Assembly (NCBI GenBank): GCA_905221605.1
Contig: CAJNDS010000313.1
Coordinates: 62,001-126,000 of the forward strand
Origin: Symbiodinium natans
Taxonomy: Eukaryota > Sar > Dinophyceae > Suessiales > Symbiodiniaceae
Reading direction: 5' to 3'
DNA: 64,000 nucleotides
The stretch's first letter is position 1; each line of letters starts with the position of its first letter. Shown here piece by piece: positions 12,360 through 23,060 of the stretch. The position numbers and the translations under genes were made by a program. A model generated the notes under the pieces. That model ran no database searches, was not told where the DNA came from, and was given only the letters and a program-made list of their open reading frames with translations.

Positions 12360-12428
12360 CTGGTTTAGGGGCTTAGGGGTTTAGGGGTTAAGGGTTTAGG
12401 GGTTTAGGGGTTTAGGGGTTTAGGGGTT
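12360..12428. repeat. Interstitial telomere-like array (TTTAGGGG variant)
   Basis: Eight to nine units of TTTAGGGG with small variants (CTTAGGGG, TTAAGGG). The extra G distinguishes it from the TTTAGGG arrays elsewhere. Confidence 0.85.
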
Positions 12429-12649
12429 GGGTGCAAACTTGTGCAAGCCAGCAAACCCTCTTAAGCAAAAAAGGTTTGGAATGCGCGGAGGAACTTCAAG
12501 GCAAACCTGCCCGAACTCGTGACGTCTGCCCCGTGTGGCACATGGTGCAGGAATTCCTCACCCAGCTAGGATCCGGGCTCATGGAGGTTGATGACCTCAG
12601 GCAAAATTGCTGCAGATGCAAGGCCAGAGCATCAGCCGAACTAACAAGA

Positions 12650-12913
12650 ACCAGCACATGATCCTTGGCCTTCTACCGGTCCACGCACAAGCTGACCTTG
12701 TGTTAAAACGACTGCGCCCGCTGAGCTCACAGCATATCCAAGCTCTTCTCCTTTGCGAAGAACTGACGTCGCTACGTCGTAGGCAGAAAGTAAATAACTT
12801 AGATAACTATCCTTTGCAGTGGATGTAGGAGTCCCAACCCTGAGGCAAAAGTCATGGATCATAATCCATGCATGTTCCCCCACTATCGCTGGCACTGCTT
12901 TGACGAGCTCCAT
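12650..12913 (-). CDS. Possible exon(s), unknown product, downstream of FHA exons
   Basis: From an ATG at 12913 the minus strand is open for about 85 codons with a plausible composition (MELVKAVPAIVGEHAW, later YDVATSVLRKGEELGY). It may be the continuation of the FHA gene or a separate short gene. No motif is recognised. Confidence 0.35.
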
Positions 12914-13109
12914 AAGTAAGTTGCGATTTCCGCTCTGGGCCGCTCGCGGCTATATTGACTACATCTGTAGCTGGAAATCGACGTGGTGCACACCATGGGA
13001 CGTGCTCATTAGATCATCAACTTTGATTGCGGGCCGCAGATGCATGAGCACCCACATGCTACAAAACGTTTAAGGTACAGTACCCTCCGGCTCTTGTCAG
13101 CCAAGGCGC

Positions 13110-13355
13110 CTTCCGGCGTGAGGGCTAGGACCAGCTCGTCGCCGTGGAAGATTCGCACTCGGGCATCCTTGGGCAAGGAGAACTGAAGGGACACGTGTCC
13201 TGACATATCCATGATGAACCATTTACGAGCGAAGACCAGAAATACATAGAAATACCTAATTCAGCGCCAGGCGTCCATGGGATGCTTATACGGTGGTCTG
13301 GGCAGGCGCTTGCCGTTCAGGCGGGTGCCGTTCGTCGACATGTCCTGGACGTAGC
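13110..13355 (-). CDS. FHA (forkhead-associated) domain exons
   Basis: Two minus-strand exons join in phase to give the C-terminal half of an FHA domain, which binds phosphothreonine peptides. Exon 13314-13355 (AG|GC acceptor, GC donor) encodes YVQDMSTNGTRLNG, holding the family's D-x-S-x-NGT-x-x-NG signature. Exon 13110-13199 continues HVSLQFSLPKDARVRIFHGD and then ELVLALTPE, matching the final L-x-x-GD-x-I-x-L strands. The N-terminal half (the Arg and the S-R-x-H motif) should lie in exons above 13.4 kb; a fragment NVSR near 13.46 kb is a candidate. The other domains of the protein are unknown. Confidence 0.75.
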
Positions 13356-14869
13356 CTTGGCTCGTCGACCGGCATCAACACAGAGAACTCGGAGCCATGC
13401 CAATGCACCAAGCATCGGCAAAAGGTACACCCGACTAACGTTGCCACACCAGAGTCTCTTTTGCTGGCCCACTCTCCTGGTCTTTGTACAAAGGCTCACC
13501 ATGGAGCGGAGTGGGGATTCAGGGTCCCAGCTTTGGGGACCGTCTTGTCTTGACACCACTCTTCGCATGAAGCCGCAATTTTTGCGGCTCCGTGAATCTT
13601 TGGTGATCCAGCAGGCAATGTCCCCCCACCTTGACTCGAGAAGGTGACTATTTGTACATGTTTGCGAGCACTGTCGAGCCACCCCCCACCCCCGCCCCCG
13701 GTCAGGTACACCAGTCTCCGGTGCTGCAAAGAACCTGAGGCACGGAGTAGCACAGATGTGGCGGCAGGATGCGGCAGCGCAATGCAGCGCACCCCACAAA
13801 CCAACAAAAGACAGATGCATTCAAAACTTGTGCCAAGGCACTCCGAGCTCGTCGTCATCATTCTGCTTGCCCTCTGTTGTGTCCTTGGTCGAATCTGGTC
13901 GGGACATGTCCAGCTCTGATCATTGCACATCACAGATATCACAAGGCTGCCTATATTGCTAGCCAGGACACCCTGTTTCTTTGCGGCACTGGCCTCAGCG
14001 TCAGCCGTCAGCAGTCGCTAACATGGCCCACCACCGGGTACACGCTTGCAAGCAGCTCCGAACTCAACTCAACAGCTTGAGCTTCTTTTTACCTGATAGA
14101 ACCCACGAAGGCGACTTTGCAATGCGGCGATCCCCAAGCGCACCCGACACTCCCGCCCAAGGCCGGCGAACCGCCGACACCCCCGACCGACCAACCGAAT
14201 ACCCCTCAAACAGCATACCCCGGCCCGTAAAGTTGAAGCCCTCCTGCGAAACTGTTTGAAACGGCGGTATTCTTGGACACGACCCACGCCACATGATTAC
14301 GACCAGGCAGCTCCCATACCTGGCCACCAAACGTTGCCCCTGGAGGTAGCGAAGCCTGATGGATGAACGGAGCATTATTGGCCACAACGATTCACATCTA
14401 CATGGCCGGTAGCAAGCAGCTCGCACGACGGACGGCTTTTTTCTGACAAACATCCAGCTTTTCATGTTGCGGGAATTGCCTCTGCCCCCCAGGACGCTGC
14501 TGTGCGGTCTGGGCAATCCACATACCTGGCGGCTCCGATCAGGCTACAGGAGTGCAGCGACATTGTGGCGCACACCCCGCCAACCAGAAGACTTGATCTT
14601 TGTGACAAGGACGAAATGAACCCAGCATCACAAAAACCACCAATTTTGACAAGAATTATAAAAAAAAAAAAAAGCAAAAAAAAAACACCTGCCAGTCAGA
14701 AAGCCCGAGCCCAACTATTCACGCGACCGGGCCACCGGAGGTACTCTTCCTTGGGTAGGCTCCCCCTTGCCTCGGTGCAGAAGGACATGGCTCCAATGAT
14801 TGGGCTCCACTGGGCTTCACAAAGTTTCACAAACTGAGCACGAGTACATGGCCGCAGGATGTTCTCAGC

Positions 14870-17800
14870 CTAGCTTGATGCCCAAGCGGCGCTGGGCAGC
14901 GCTACGCTCTCCAGATTCCGGAAGCGAGCGTTGGCTTGCTTCGTGCTCATCTCAGCAGCAGATCGATTCACGAATGTTCGTTGCGAGGCAAATCTAGGGG
15001 CCCATGCTTGGGCAACAAGGTGCGAGAGTATACGCCTCTTGCCCCAACCTTCGTGTCCACGATGGCGCGATCTCCCATTTGCCAATTCGCCGGGGTCGAC
15101 AGCGCGAACTCCTGTCTCCGAAACTGCTTCGAACTATGCAGCTGTGAACAGGTGCAGCGTTGTGGGGACTCCTTCATCTTTCGCTTACGGGAGAAGACAC
15201 ATGGAGCATGGGAGTCCACTGCGACTAGCAGCTAGCAACACTCACGATCGTCTTTGTGCATGCGCATGCAAACACTACCTTGCAAGAATCTCAAGCAACA
15301 CCTCACCAACCAGCACAAAGCACACCGCCTGCCTTTGTCAGCATCAAGGAGTCCAGCGCTCCTGAGACTATCCGCACGTCACAGCCGTTTCCATTTACCT
15401 ACGCATATGCCCTTGCTTTGCCTCGATCACCATGTCAAGACATGTCAAGACTACTTGCTAGAAGATGCGAGCAGTGTTCCTCATGCACCGAGAAAGCTGA
15501 GCTCAGTTCGCAACACCTCGAAGAAGCTGAAGCCAGTGGTCTGAGGGTACTGCATACCTTGGCAACAGTGAGCGGCATCTTCCTTCTATCCTTGCAAACT
15601 TTACTAGACAAAACGTCTTTGTTCACCAAGCAGGTGGACAGCGAGGTACCAACCCCTTGTTCACGAGAAAAAGCCCGAAAGCCAAACCCTCGCGAGTGCT
15701 AGCTATATTTGCTATGTCCAAAGTGGATCCCATCCGAGCTCTTCTTGCTGTCACAAGCCCTGCTTCGTGCAATGTACCAGTGGCAACTATCCGCAAGTTC
15801 TGACAAGAGGATGTGACCCCACCTCGGGTACCTCTGTGGGTGCGAATTGAACTTCCAACATCTTGCAACTCTGAGTTGCTCAGCCGCACTTTCTTTTGCT
15901 GGTCAAGGACAAAGAGAACTCGCGCCATCGATGTATCCTGGTCCTTCGTTCCACGCGGGAGGAGGCCTAGGCGCAGACCAAGGCACAGAATGCAATGCAC
16001 ACGAGACACGAGGAAATCTCGAGCGCACACCATCCTAAATCCTAAACCTCAAAAACCCTACAGTCCCTACGAGTACAGTGGCAAGGCACCGAGCTCGTGG
16101 GCGATGTGATGCGACTTGTCCTTACCGAGCACAAGCTACAATGCAGGGAGTCTGGGGTGTAGGGCTTCTAGGGCTCATAGGGCTTCAAGGTTCCTAGGGT
16201 TCACAGGGTCCAAAAGGCGGACATCGCCGTGGCAAGCACATGGGAAGGCCCCACGCCCTTCGGATTCAAACATGACAGCAGGGGACGGAAATATCGTGTT
16301 TGGATTTGTTCTTTGTTGAATTTGGCTTCTCTGCTGCCTTACGGGTTCTCCTTTCCTAGTTCTTAACTAGACATGCTCGAAACAAGATGTACAACAGATA
16401 TGTACAAAACAACGTATTGCGCGTTCGGGCTTTGCATTTTACAGATGCTGTTGCGCTTGCTCTTAGTACGATTTACCTTGCTATTGCTACTAGTGTTGTT
16501 CTTGTTGATAATTGTTTTGTTTTGCCGTTCTTGCTATCGCTATTGGTGTTATGATTGGCTGCTGTTGTTTGTTGCTTTGTTGTTCTTGTTTGTTGTTGTT
16601 GGCTGTTGCTTGTTGTTGTTTGTTGTTGTTTGTTGTTGTTGGCTGTTGTTTGTTGTTGTTTGTTGTTGTTTGTTGTTTGTTGTTGTTTGTTGTTTGTTGT
16701 TGTTGGTGGTTGCTTGTTGTTGTTTGTTGTTGATTTCGAAGTTCCTAGCCCCAAGCTGCAAAGCTCTGCTTCGGGCTAGCTTCACTACTGGAAGTGGCTT
16801 TGCGAAGAAATTAAAGCGCCATTGAAGAATGTACTCCTACGCATCGGGACACAGCCCGCCCAATCCGAATCTACATACGCTACAACATCAAGAGAAGTCA
16901 TTGCCCGTTAGATAGCGTTTACACGGTTTAGTCTTCGGATTCACATGTCCCAATGTTAGATGCTCTGCAGAGCCAGGATGCGGGAATCATCGTCGGGTAC
17001 TCGGTGGCAGCGCTAGGGCCCACAAGTGCCAGGCAGTCCTCCACCCAGCTCTTCTGGTCCTGCACAGCGCACAACGTGCCTGTCTTGGGAGTTGGGATTC
17101 TGTGAGTCGGAAATCTGGGCCTCCACCGAGTCGCAGGTCATCCCGATCCTAAGGAGTGGACAACGAACCCTACAATGTAGCAACCGTAATTAAGCTCCCT
17201 AGGCAGCCCGGGCAAGGACCATGGCAAGCATACAGTATCTTGTATCTAGCAGTAGAGTCGAAATGGGAAGTCTTAGGTCGCTTGGGGCTTTGGGATTCAC
17301 TGCTACACTTTCTTGAAGCAGGCAATGAAGCGCCAGGACACAAAGTGATGCCACGCTTCTTGAGATCAGCACCCATCTGTGGCAGGCCGTGCAGGGGGGG
17401 GGGGGGGTTCGTTTCTTGATGCTAGGGAGAACAGGTGATGCTGTGAACAGATCGGCCACTCAGCAAGGAGAGGTTGCAACGCTGCTCTGTTGCTCTGCTA
17501 CTTGCCAGTGTCCGGCAACAGCCTGCAAGCAGCACATCAGCTCTGTCGTGGCCACGGCGTCGAAGTTGCGCGGCCAGCAGATACTCGGCGACCACAGCAG
17601 GCACACGGAGCAGTCAAGCACTTCACAAACTGTCAAGGAGGCATCATGTAAAGGTCGCAAGATGTCAACGAATCTCCTCAGTTTTCCACCACAACCTTCT
17701 GCACTAATCTCGGAACTCGCCAAGTTTCAAGAGCGTCATGACACCCTGCCAGGCTTGACATGCGAGATCTGCTAGGTGCATTGGGACACAGGGACTCCAA

Positions 17801-18070
17801 AGCGGCCCTCATCCGACATCAACTTAAGGCCTTCAGCCGATCTAGGAGCTGGTGGAAGCGGCTGATGCCCTTTGCAGTGGCATGCCAGTCGAAGTTGGGG
17901 AAGGTGGCGCCCAACCTGACATTGACCCGCGCGCCTTTAGACCAGATGCTGGTGGGTGTCATCCTGCAGTTCCTATCGCAGTCCTGAAGCCTGAGGGCCT
18001 GACTTGATCGTGAACTCGGTGTCACTCTGCTGCACCTGCGATTCTCTTTTCGCGGCTCAAAGAGTGTCAT
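14870..18070 (-). CDS. Peroxiredoxin-6-like protein, copy B (apparently lacking the catalytic Cys)
   Basis: This is a tandem paralogue directly downstream of copy A. Supported exons: 18036-18070 (MTLFEPRKENR); from 17915 down to about 17831 (LGATFPNFDWHATAKG, FHQLL); about 17523-17629 (CSVCLLWSPS, then NFDAVATTELMCCLQ); about 17330-17373 (MGADLKKRGITL); from 17059 (DQKSWVEDCLALVGPSAATE); 15880-15943 (TSMARVLFVLDQQKKVRLS); 15487-15557 (YPQTTGFSFFEVLR); 15049-15111 (STPANWQMGDRAIVDTK); 14870-14950 (ANARFRNLESVALPSAAW, then TAG). Each block aligns in order with copy A and with the peroxiredoxin-6 fold, and the 15049-15111 exon has exactly the same 21-codon length as in copy A. The peroxidatic motif PVCTTE is replaced by AVATTE, with an Ala codon at 17550-17552. 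One exon (the REIANLLGM region) was not found. It may be a non-peroxidatic paralogue or a decaying gene. Confidence 0.78.
16560..16735. repeat. (TTG)n microsatellite
   Basis: About 175 bp of TTGTTGTTTGTTGTTG. It lies inside an intron of peroxiredoxin copy B. The frames it opens on both strands (poly-Leu/Val/Cys, poly-Gln/Thr) are repeat artefacts. Confidence 0.9.
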
Positions 18071-18185
18071 GTCCTGGGAAAGACCATGAGAGGCCTCTCC
18101 CAAAGGTGGGATCGGCTGCTTCGGTCTCAGACTTGGAGGCTGAAGGTGGCGCATATAGCCTCGATGTCAGGACACTTCAGTCGCA

Positions 18186-18715
18186 TCAACGACTTCTGGA
18201 CATTATTACACAATGCAATATGTTTATGTATATGTTATACATACACGCATACATATAGTTCTTACTCAAATAAAGCACGAAATCTACAAGTCGGACTCGA
18301 CCTGAACCATGGTAGCTGGAGAGGCGCCCCACAAAGCTCCTTGCCGTCGAGCGGCGTTTGCCCGAGTGCACCGGCTTCTCCGTGGCTTTGTTGAAGAGCG
18401 CCTGGTGATCACTGCGGACTGCTTCTCACTTGCCACGTTCTGACCACATCGGACTCTGCATGCTGATATGTCATTCCTCTTCGTGGTTGGAAACGGCCCA
18501 GGGTGCCTCAGGAGCGTTCATGCCAAGGAGGACATCATCGCCCACATGCCAGTTCGCCGGCGTGCCCACCTGGCAGCTGGACCCTCAAGGCCTTGAGGAA
18601 CTTGACTTGAGCAGTTGTTTCCGTTCAGCAGAACTTGGCAAGCAGAACTGTGCTAGGCTCAAGCCACAGAGGAGGCTCAACCCTGCATACCATCGAGAGA
18701 GAGCAACAGAGACAA

Positions 18716-18746
<31 letters not shown>

Positions 18747-20590
18747 GAGAGAGAGCGACAAAGAGACAGAGATATACACATATATATATATATACATATA
18801 TTTTTCTCTGAAAAAAAAAAGCTCCCCTTGGCCTGAACGCGGCTCGTGAGTAGGAGGGAGTCAATGACGCGAAGCACCTGCGACACATCTTGGCACAGCT
18901 GAGCGCCGTCGGACCTCGATAAACTACGCTTTACGTCAGGGACTTCCCATTTAGAATTAAACCTGTCATACATTGTGATCCCCCGGGCTGCTTCGGTCAT
19001 AGGGGACCTGAGCCACCCCCTTAAAGCCTCGGCAAAGTTCCGGCCCGTCGTGGCCGGGTACAGGATGGTGAGCCGACAGCGCTTGTCGGGACCTCTTCAC
19101 AGAGCAGCTCCTTGTGGAGGACATGCTCCATACTGGCTCCATAATGGCTCCATCACGGCTCCATGTGCCCCCAGCCTATCAGAAAGAGGGCCCGGGCAGG
19201 CATGGAAAGCTTGCTGAAGTCGTCGATCTCCAAGGGGTCCTGGATGCGAAGCCAGCTGCTTTAGAACTGTCAGATCATGCTGGGTGACACCATGTTGAGC
19301 AGGCATGAACACACAGCTTCAACTTCCATACGGGCGACCATCATGCCCAGCAGGTTCGCAATCTCCCTCGTCTCATCCGCAATGAGGGGGAAGTCCAACT
19401 GCGCATGCTCTCTTAATAGACTCTGGCAGCTGCCTCTCCAGCTTCCCAATGCCACTGCCTGGCCTGCGTGGTATCCTTGATGTTCTTCGCAGCCAGCACA
19501 TCCTGCAGACCCATGAACTCTTGCACACCCCCTGCAGCCTCGCGACAGCCGCCACGGCATGATTTTTTTTTACACAGTCCTCAGTCCACTTCATGTGCTG
19601 ATCCACGGAATCGCTGCTCAGGCCTATCAGTTGCACCTCAGACAGGGATCTCGGACCCGAACTCAGAAAGCACAATGGGGATCAATGGGGGATCAATCGG
19701 GCTCAGACCCCACGGCGCTGGAAGTCCTTCGACAGCACCTGGCACATGCCCAGCTCCGTGGTGCAAACCGGAGTGAAGTCCTGAAGTGGCCGCGCTACAG
19801 ATTCAAATGCTTCAACAATGCTTCAACAATCTCAGCTCTCAAAATCTCTAGAAAGCAGCTCGATGCATGTCTTGGCATCTCCTTGGGATGCGAGAAAAGC
19901 ATGGTGAAGCCGTGGGGGCCGTGCTTTTCAAGGAACGCATGGAAGCTGAAGTCACCTCTGCGGCACTCCAACAGCAGTACACCAAAGGACAGGGCTTCAA
20001 AGTACTTGCCACGGCTTCCCTCTCTGTGCAGCAAAAGCAGCCCTTCGTGGTTCGGCATTCGAAGTCTGGAAAAAGAGCCCCCAGGCCTATCCTCACAGCG
20101 AGCATCAATGAACCGCAGCGTGTTTCGAACCGACTTATCCACGCAGCTCGAGGTGTTAGAACATGCCTATGCCCCTCGTGGTCATGTGTCAAGTTCATAT
20201 TCAAGAGTCCGAGAACAAACTCACTTTGAATACTGGGCGCGCTACAGGCCAGTTTTCCAAACACCTGCAGAGAAGTCCTGAACTCCGGCGCACGAGGCCT
20301 GCACAAGATCACATAACATGTCCGTCAAATTTCGTCCAACATTGTACAAACATCTTCTACCCCATTTCTACCCCATCCTGGCCTGGGCGGCGCGGGCTCT
20401 GGGTGCGGTGACAGATCCTCGGGGCGAAAGGCCCAGGAGGTGAAATACCACATCCGTGTGCACCAAGCAGGAGCTCTAAACTGCAGGAAAGCTCGGAAGC
20501 CTTCGGAGGATCATAGACTTCCGTGATGGGCTCCACCACGACTGGCAGGGTCGCCCCGGGCCCTTTCTTCTTGGAGCCGCAGCAGCCCAT
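18186..20590 (-). CDS. PRDX6: Peroxiredoxin-6 (1-Cys peroxiredoxin), copy A, with N-terminal acylation motif
   Basis: A 1-Cys peroxiredoxin reduces hydroperoxides with one catalytic Cys. Twelve exons join in phase: 20493-20590, 20042-20091, 19882-19955, 19709-19780, 19580-19636, 19464-19502, 19339-19398, 19176-19239, 19028-19092, 18833-18877, 18507-18569, 18186-18401. Family landmarks in order: LGALFPDFECRTTKG, FTMLFSHPK, DFTPVCTTELG (catalytic Cys), VQLIGLSSDSVDQHMKW, LDFPLIADETREIANLLGMM, MPARALFLIGPDKRCRLTIL, YPATTGRNFAE, VLRVIDSLLLT, TPANWHVGDD. Donors are 7 GC, 2 GT, 2 GA, and 10 of 11 acceptors are AG|G. Exon 1 begins MGCCGSKKKGPG, a myristoylation/palmitoylation-type start. The lipase-type GDSWG motif of animal PRDX6 reads GPHGF, so no Ser is present. 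Total is about 300 residues against about 224 usual: roughly 33 extra at the N terminus and a tail of about 45 past the family end, where one more intron may exist. An alternative start is the ATG at 20105. Confidence 0.93.
18705..18800. repeat. GA and TA microsatellites inside peroxiredoxin-A intron 10
   Basis: A GAGAGA run followed by ATATATATA and a poly-A run, all within the 263-bp intron between the exons at 18833-18877 and 18507-18569. Confidence 0.9.
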
Positions 20591-20599
20591 GGCAAGAGA

Positions 20600-22655
20600 G
20601 GCCCTCTGAGCAAACGGGGGAGAGTCTCTCTGATACTTATAAGGCATAAGGGCCTCAAATAGGACTCTGCGGGGCTCTTCCTCAGGTGCTGAGCCCGGGT
20701 ACGGTGGCTGCTTATGGTTGCATTCAGGGGAGAAGCGTGCCTCTTGATGCGTGTCAGGCTTGGGACTGCAGTCTGTTGAAAGAGCCAGCGTCCGTGGGCG
20801 TCTGAAGCATCATGCCCTCCTCTGGAAATCACATGGCCTGGAAGTATCTGAAACTGGGTCCTGAAGCTTTCAGCACAACTTTCTGCCAGGTCACAGGCAC
20901 CCTTGTCCTCGGCTCAGGGGCTCGGCAAACAAGCCCACAAGCACTTCGCTCAAAGACAGAAGCCCGGTCGAAAAAAGCCAAAGTCGGGCCGGGTTTAGGG
21001 TTTTGGGTTTAAGGTTTAGGGTTCAGGGTTTAGGGTTTAGGGTTTGCAAGAGGGGTGGAAAGCCAAACAAACAGGACACTCGGAGACATCAGCACTTCTC
21101 TCGAGCCTGTTCATGGGTTGTCTTGGCAACCCACTGCCAGTTCTTACGGGCTGTGCCCGTCAGGAAGTGGTTGACTCGAAGAAAGCCCTGAGCACTGCAT
21201 TTTGGAGAGTACGGAACCACTTTACTGTGCAGTCACAGGCTCGTGCTCGAAAGTGATGGTCGCATGCTTGCGGCTCACCCCCTGGATCGACTCGACAACG
21301 ACCTGCGTCTCATAACAGCAACACTTGGAGATTCTTGGAATACCTCGCAGGCCTCGGTCGATGTCTACTATGTTTGAAGCCTCTCAAAGATCAGTGAATT
21401 GCTAAAAAGGTGGCCGCCTGACACTGGTGCGAGTCCGTGCCAATCCGGAGCTTGTCGTTGTGGAGATTCACACGGCCCTCCTTGATATTCGCTACGGCCG
21501 GCACTTTGTGCTGCAAAAGAATGCTGGCTCAATCTTCGCCTTAATCCCCTCCACCAACTGGCTTGAGCCCTCAAATCATGGCGACATGCGCGCCTCAAAT
21601 GCATGGTTACTTCAGGCGCCCGGCTCAACATCCACATCTAGCTTCGAATTCGTCCGCAAGCTCGGGCCCAAAATGTTATCCCGATACAACCCCACATTGA
21701 TATACGTGCGATGTCGCTTTGCACATGAGCCCTCGAACGTCCTGCGTCTGCATCCGGCTGGAAGTTGCAGCTAGGCGGATAACGACGGTGTGGATCATTT
21801 TCTCCGGCTTTTCTCCTTTGCTTTAAAGGGAAGATTCGATTCCGCGCTCAGCCGAAGAAGTCTATCAACCCCAAGCTGACCTAAGGGCTATTTCCATGAT
21901 ATTTCACAGAGCCTTCAAGGACCAACCCAGAACCGACGTGGGTTGCAACCAAGCTGCGCAAGAGTAGTCCTACCTGCAAACACCACCGGGTGCTGTGAAC
22001 TACCCCTGAGGATGACGAACACAGAGCAAAACCATGTCACGGTTAAGAAGCCATGGTCATGGTTTAGCTGCGAAGCTTTGTTGACAGTTTAACTCAACCC
22101 TCTGCGGCCTTGGTGGAGTTGCAGCCCCATGTGCCTTGATGGAGGGCAGCAACAAATTGCAATCACTCAGTCAGTATAAAGTTGTGCTTTGCTATGTGTG
22201 AACCGGGTATGAAGTTAGGGAGTGTACCCTTGTACCCTGCATAAACTATTGTGTCGGGCAATGCCCGGCATCTTTTCTCTTTGCACTTGACGATGGGGAA
22301 CTACGCCGTCTGCAGTCCCGTACACTGTCTGTAGGACAGATTCTGTCACTCCACTAATATGCTGCTGGAACTATGCAACAAGCGCCCGACAGTGATGTGC
22401 CACTCGAGCCAGCACTGACATGGCATCCTGGCGTTCAATCATCCGGACTCACACATTTCTCACGGCCCCTGCAATCAAAACCATGTCCTTCATCGACTGC
22501 TTCGACGGCGCACGAAGAACGATCCGCCCATCCTCACATGAAAGTCCGGCCTGACCCTCTGTAGATTGTGACACAAGCAAGGCCCGAAAGATGGCAATGC
22601 GCCTCAGCTTGCGTCACCGACAGAAGGCTTGTTCTTGTCAACAGCTGCTTCCTGG
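20600..22655. other. No supported gene; interstitial telomere-like patch
   Basis: A patch of TTTAGGG-like units lies at 20991-21048. I see no exon with recognisable content between the start of peroxiredoxin A and the coiled-coil exons at 22.66 kb. A plus-strand frame at 21427-21774 is not supported by any motif. Confidence 0.4.
20991..21048. repeat. Interstitial telomere-like array
   Basis: Seven to eight TTTAGGG units with single-base variants (GTTTTGGG, TTTAAGG, GTTCAGGG). Confidence 0.85.
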
Positions 22656-22660
22656 GCAAA

Positions 22661-23060
22661 TCTCAGGAAGCGTTGGAGCCTTTCAGTGACCAAGGTATGG
22701 CCACATATTTGCCAGCTTTGCTTTCAAGAGGCTGGTTCGCAGGGTCCAGCAAAGCTTCCTTCAGATCTTCCGCCATGCTGAGTTTTTGCTCCTGCTCCTC
22801 CTGGGCATGGCGGTATGCAAGCTCTAGCCTGCGGAGTAGGGCTCTTAGCAGCCCTACAGCAGCGAACTGTGGGGAAACTTCTCCCACTTCTCACAAGCCT
22901 GATCCTGGTGCTTACTTCCTGATCCTCTTTGGTGTCACAGCGTATCCTCGAAGCTCGTTTAGCAACTCCGCGGGAGTCTGGCTGGATTTAGAGCCTCCTC
23001 TTGCGTACACGGGTGCACGGCTTCAGCAGGCCTTCACCCCATCCCCCCCCCACTGCGGCC
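22661..23060 (-). CDS. Probable coding exons, helical/coiled-coil protein of unknown function
   Basis: Two minus-strand blocks look coding. The block at about 22912-23010 reads QTPAELLNELRGYAVTPKRI. The block at 22661-22870 reads LLRALLRRLELAYRHAQEEQ followed by KLSMAEDLKEALLDPANQPL, with heptad-like Leu/Glu spacing, and ends at a stop near 22661. The join between them was not resolved (a GT donor sits near 22916). A third block near 23110-23190 (HAFECCEFQRFWFWVGPLPD) may be an upstream exon. No family is recognised. A long plus-strand frame across the same DNA is treated as its antisense shadow. Confidence 0.45.

Noticed and set aside
16373-16825. Leu/Cys/Val-rich plus-strand frame and Gln/Thr-rich minus-strand frame
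   Set aside because: Both arise from the TTG repeat in a peroxiredoxin B intron.
17422-17604. Alternative minus-strand frame YLLAAQLRRRGHDRADVLLA over the AVATTE region
   Set aside because: It looks coding by composition, but only the frame with NFDAVATTEL aligns in order and length with copy A and the peroxiredoxin fold. It is kept as a caution for the Cys-loss claim.
21427-21774. Plus-strand frame as a retrotransposon fragment
   Set aside because: No protease, reverse transcriptase or integrase motif is visible and there are no flanking long repeats.
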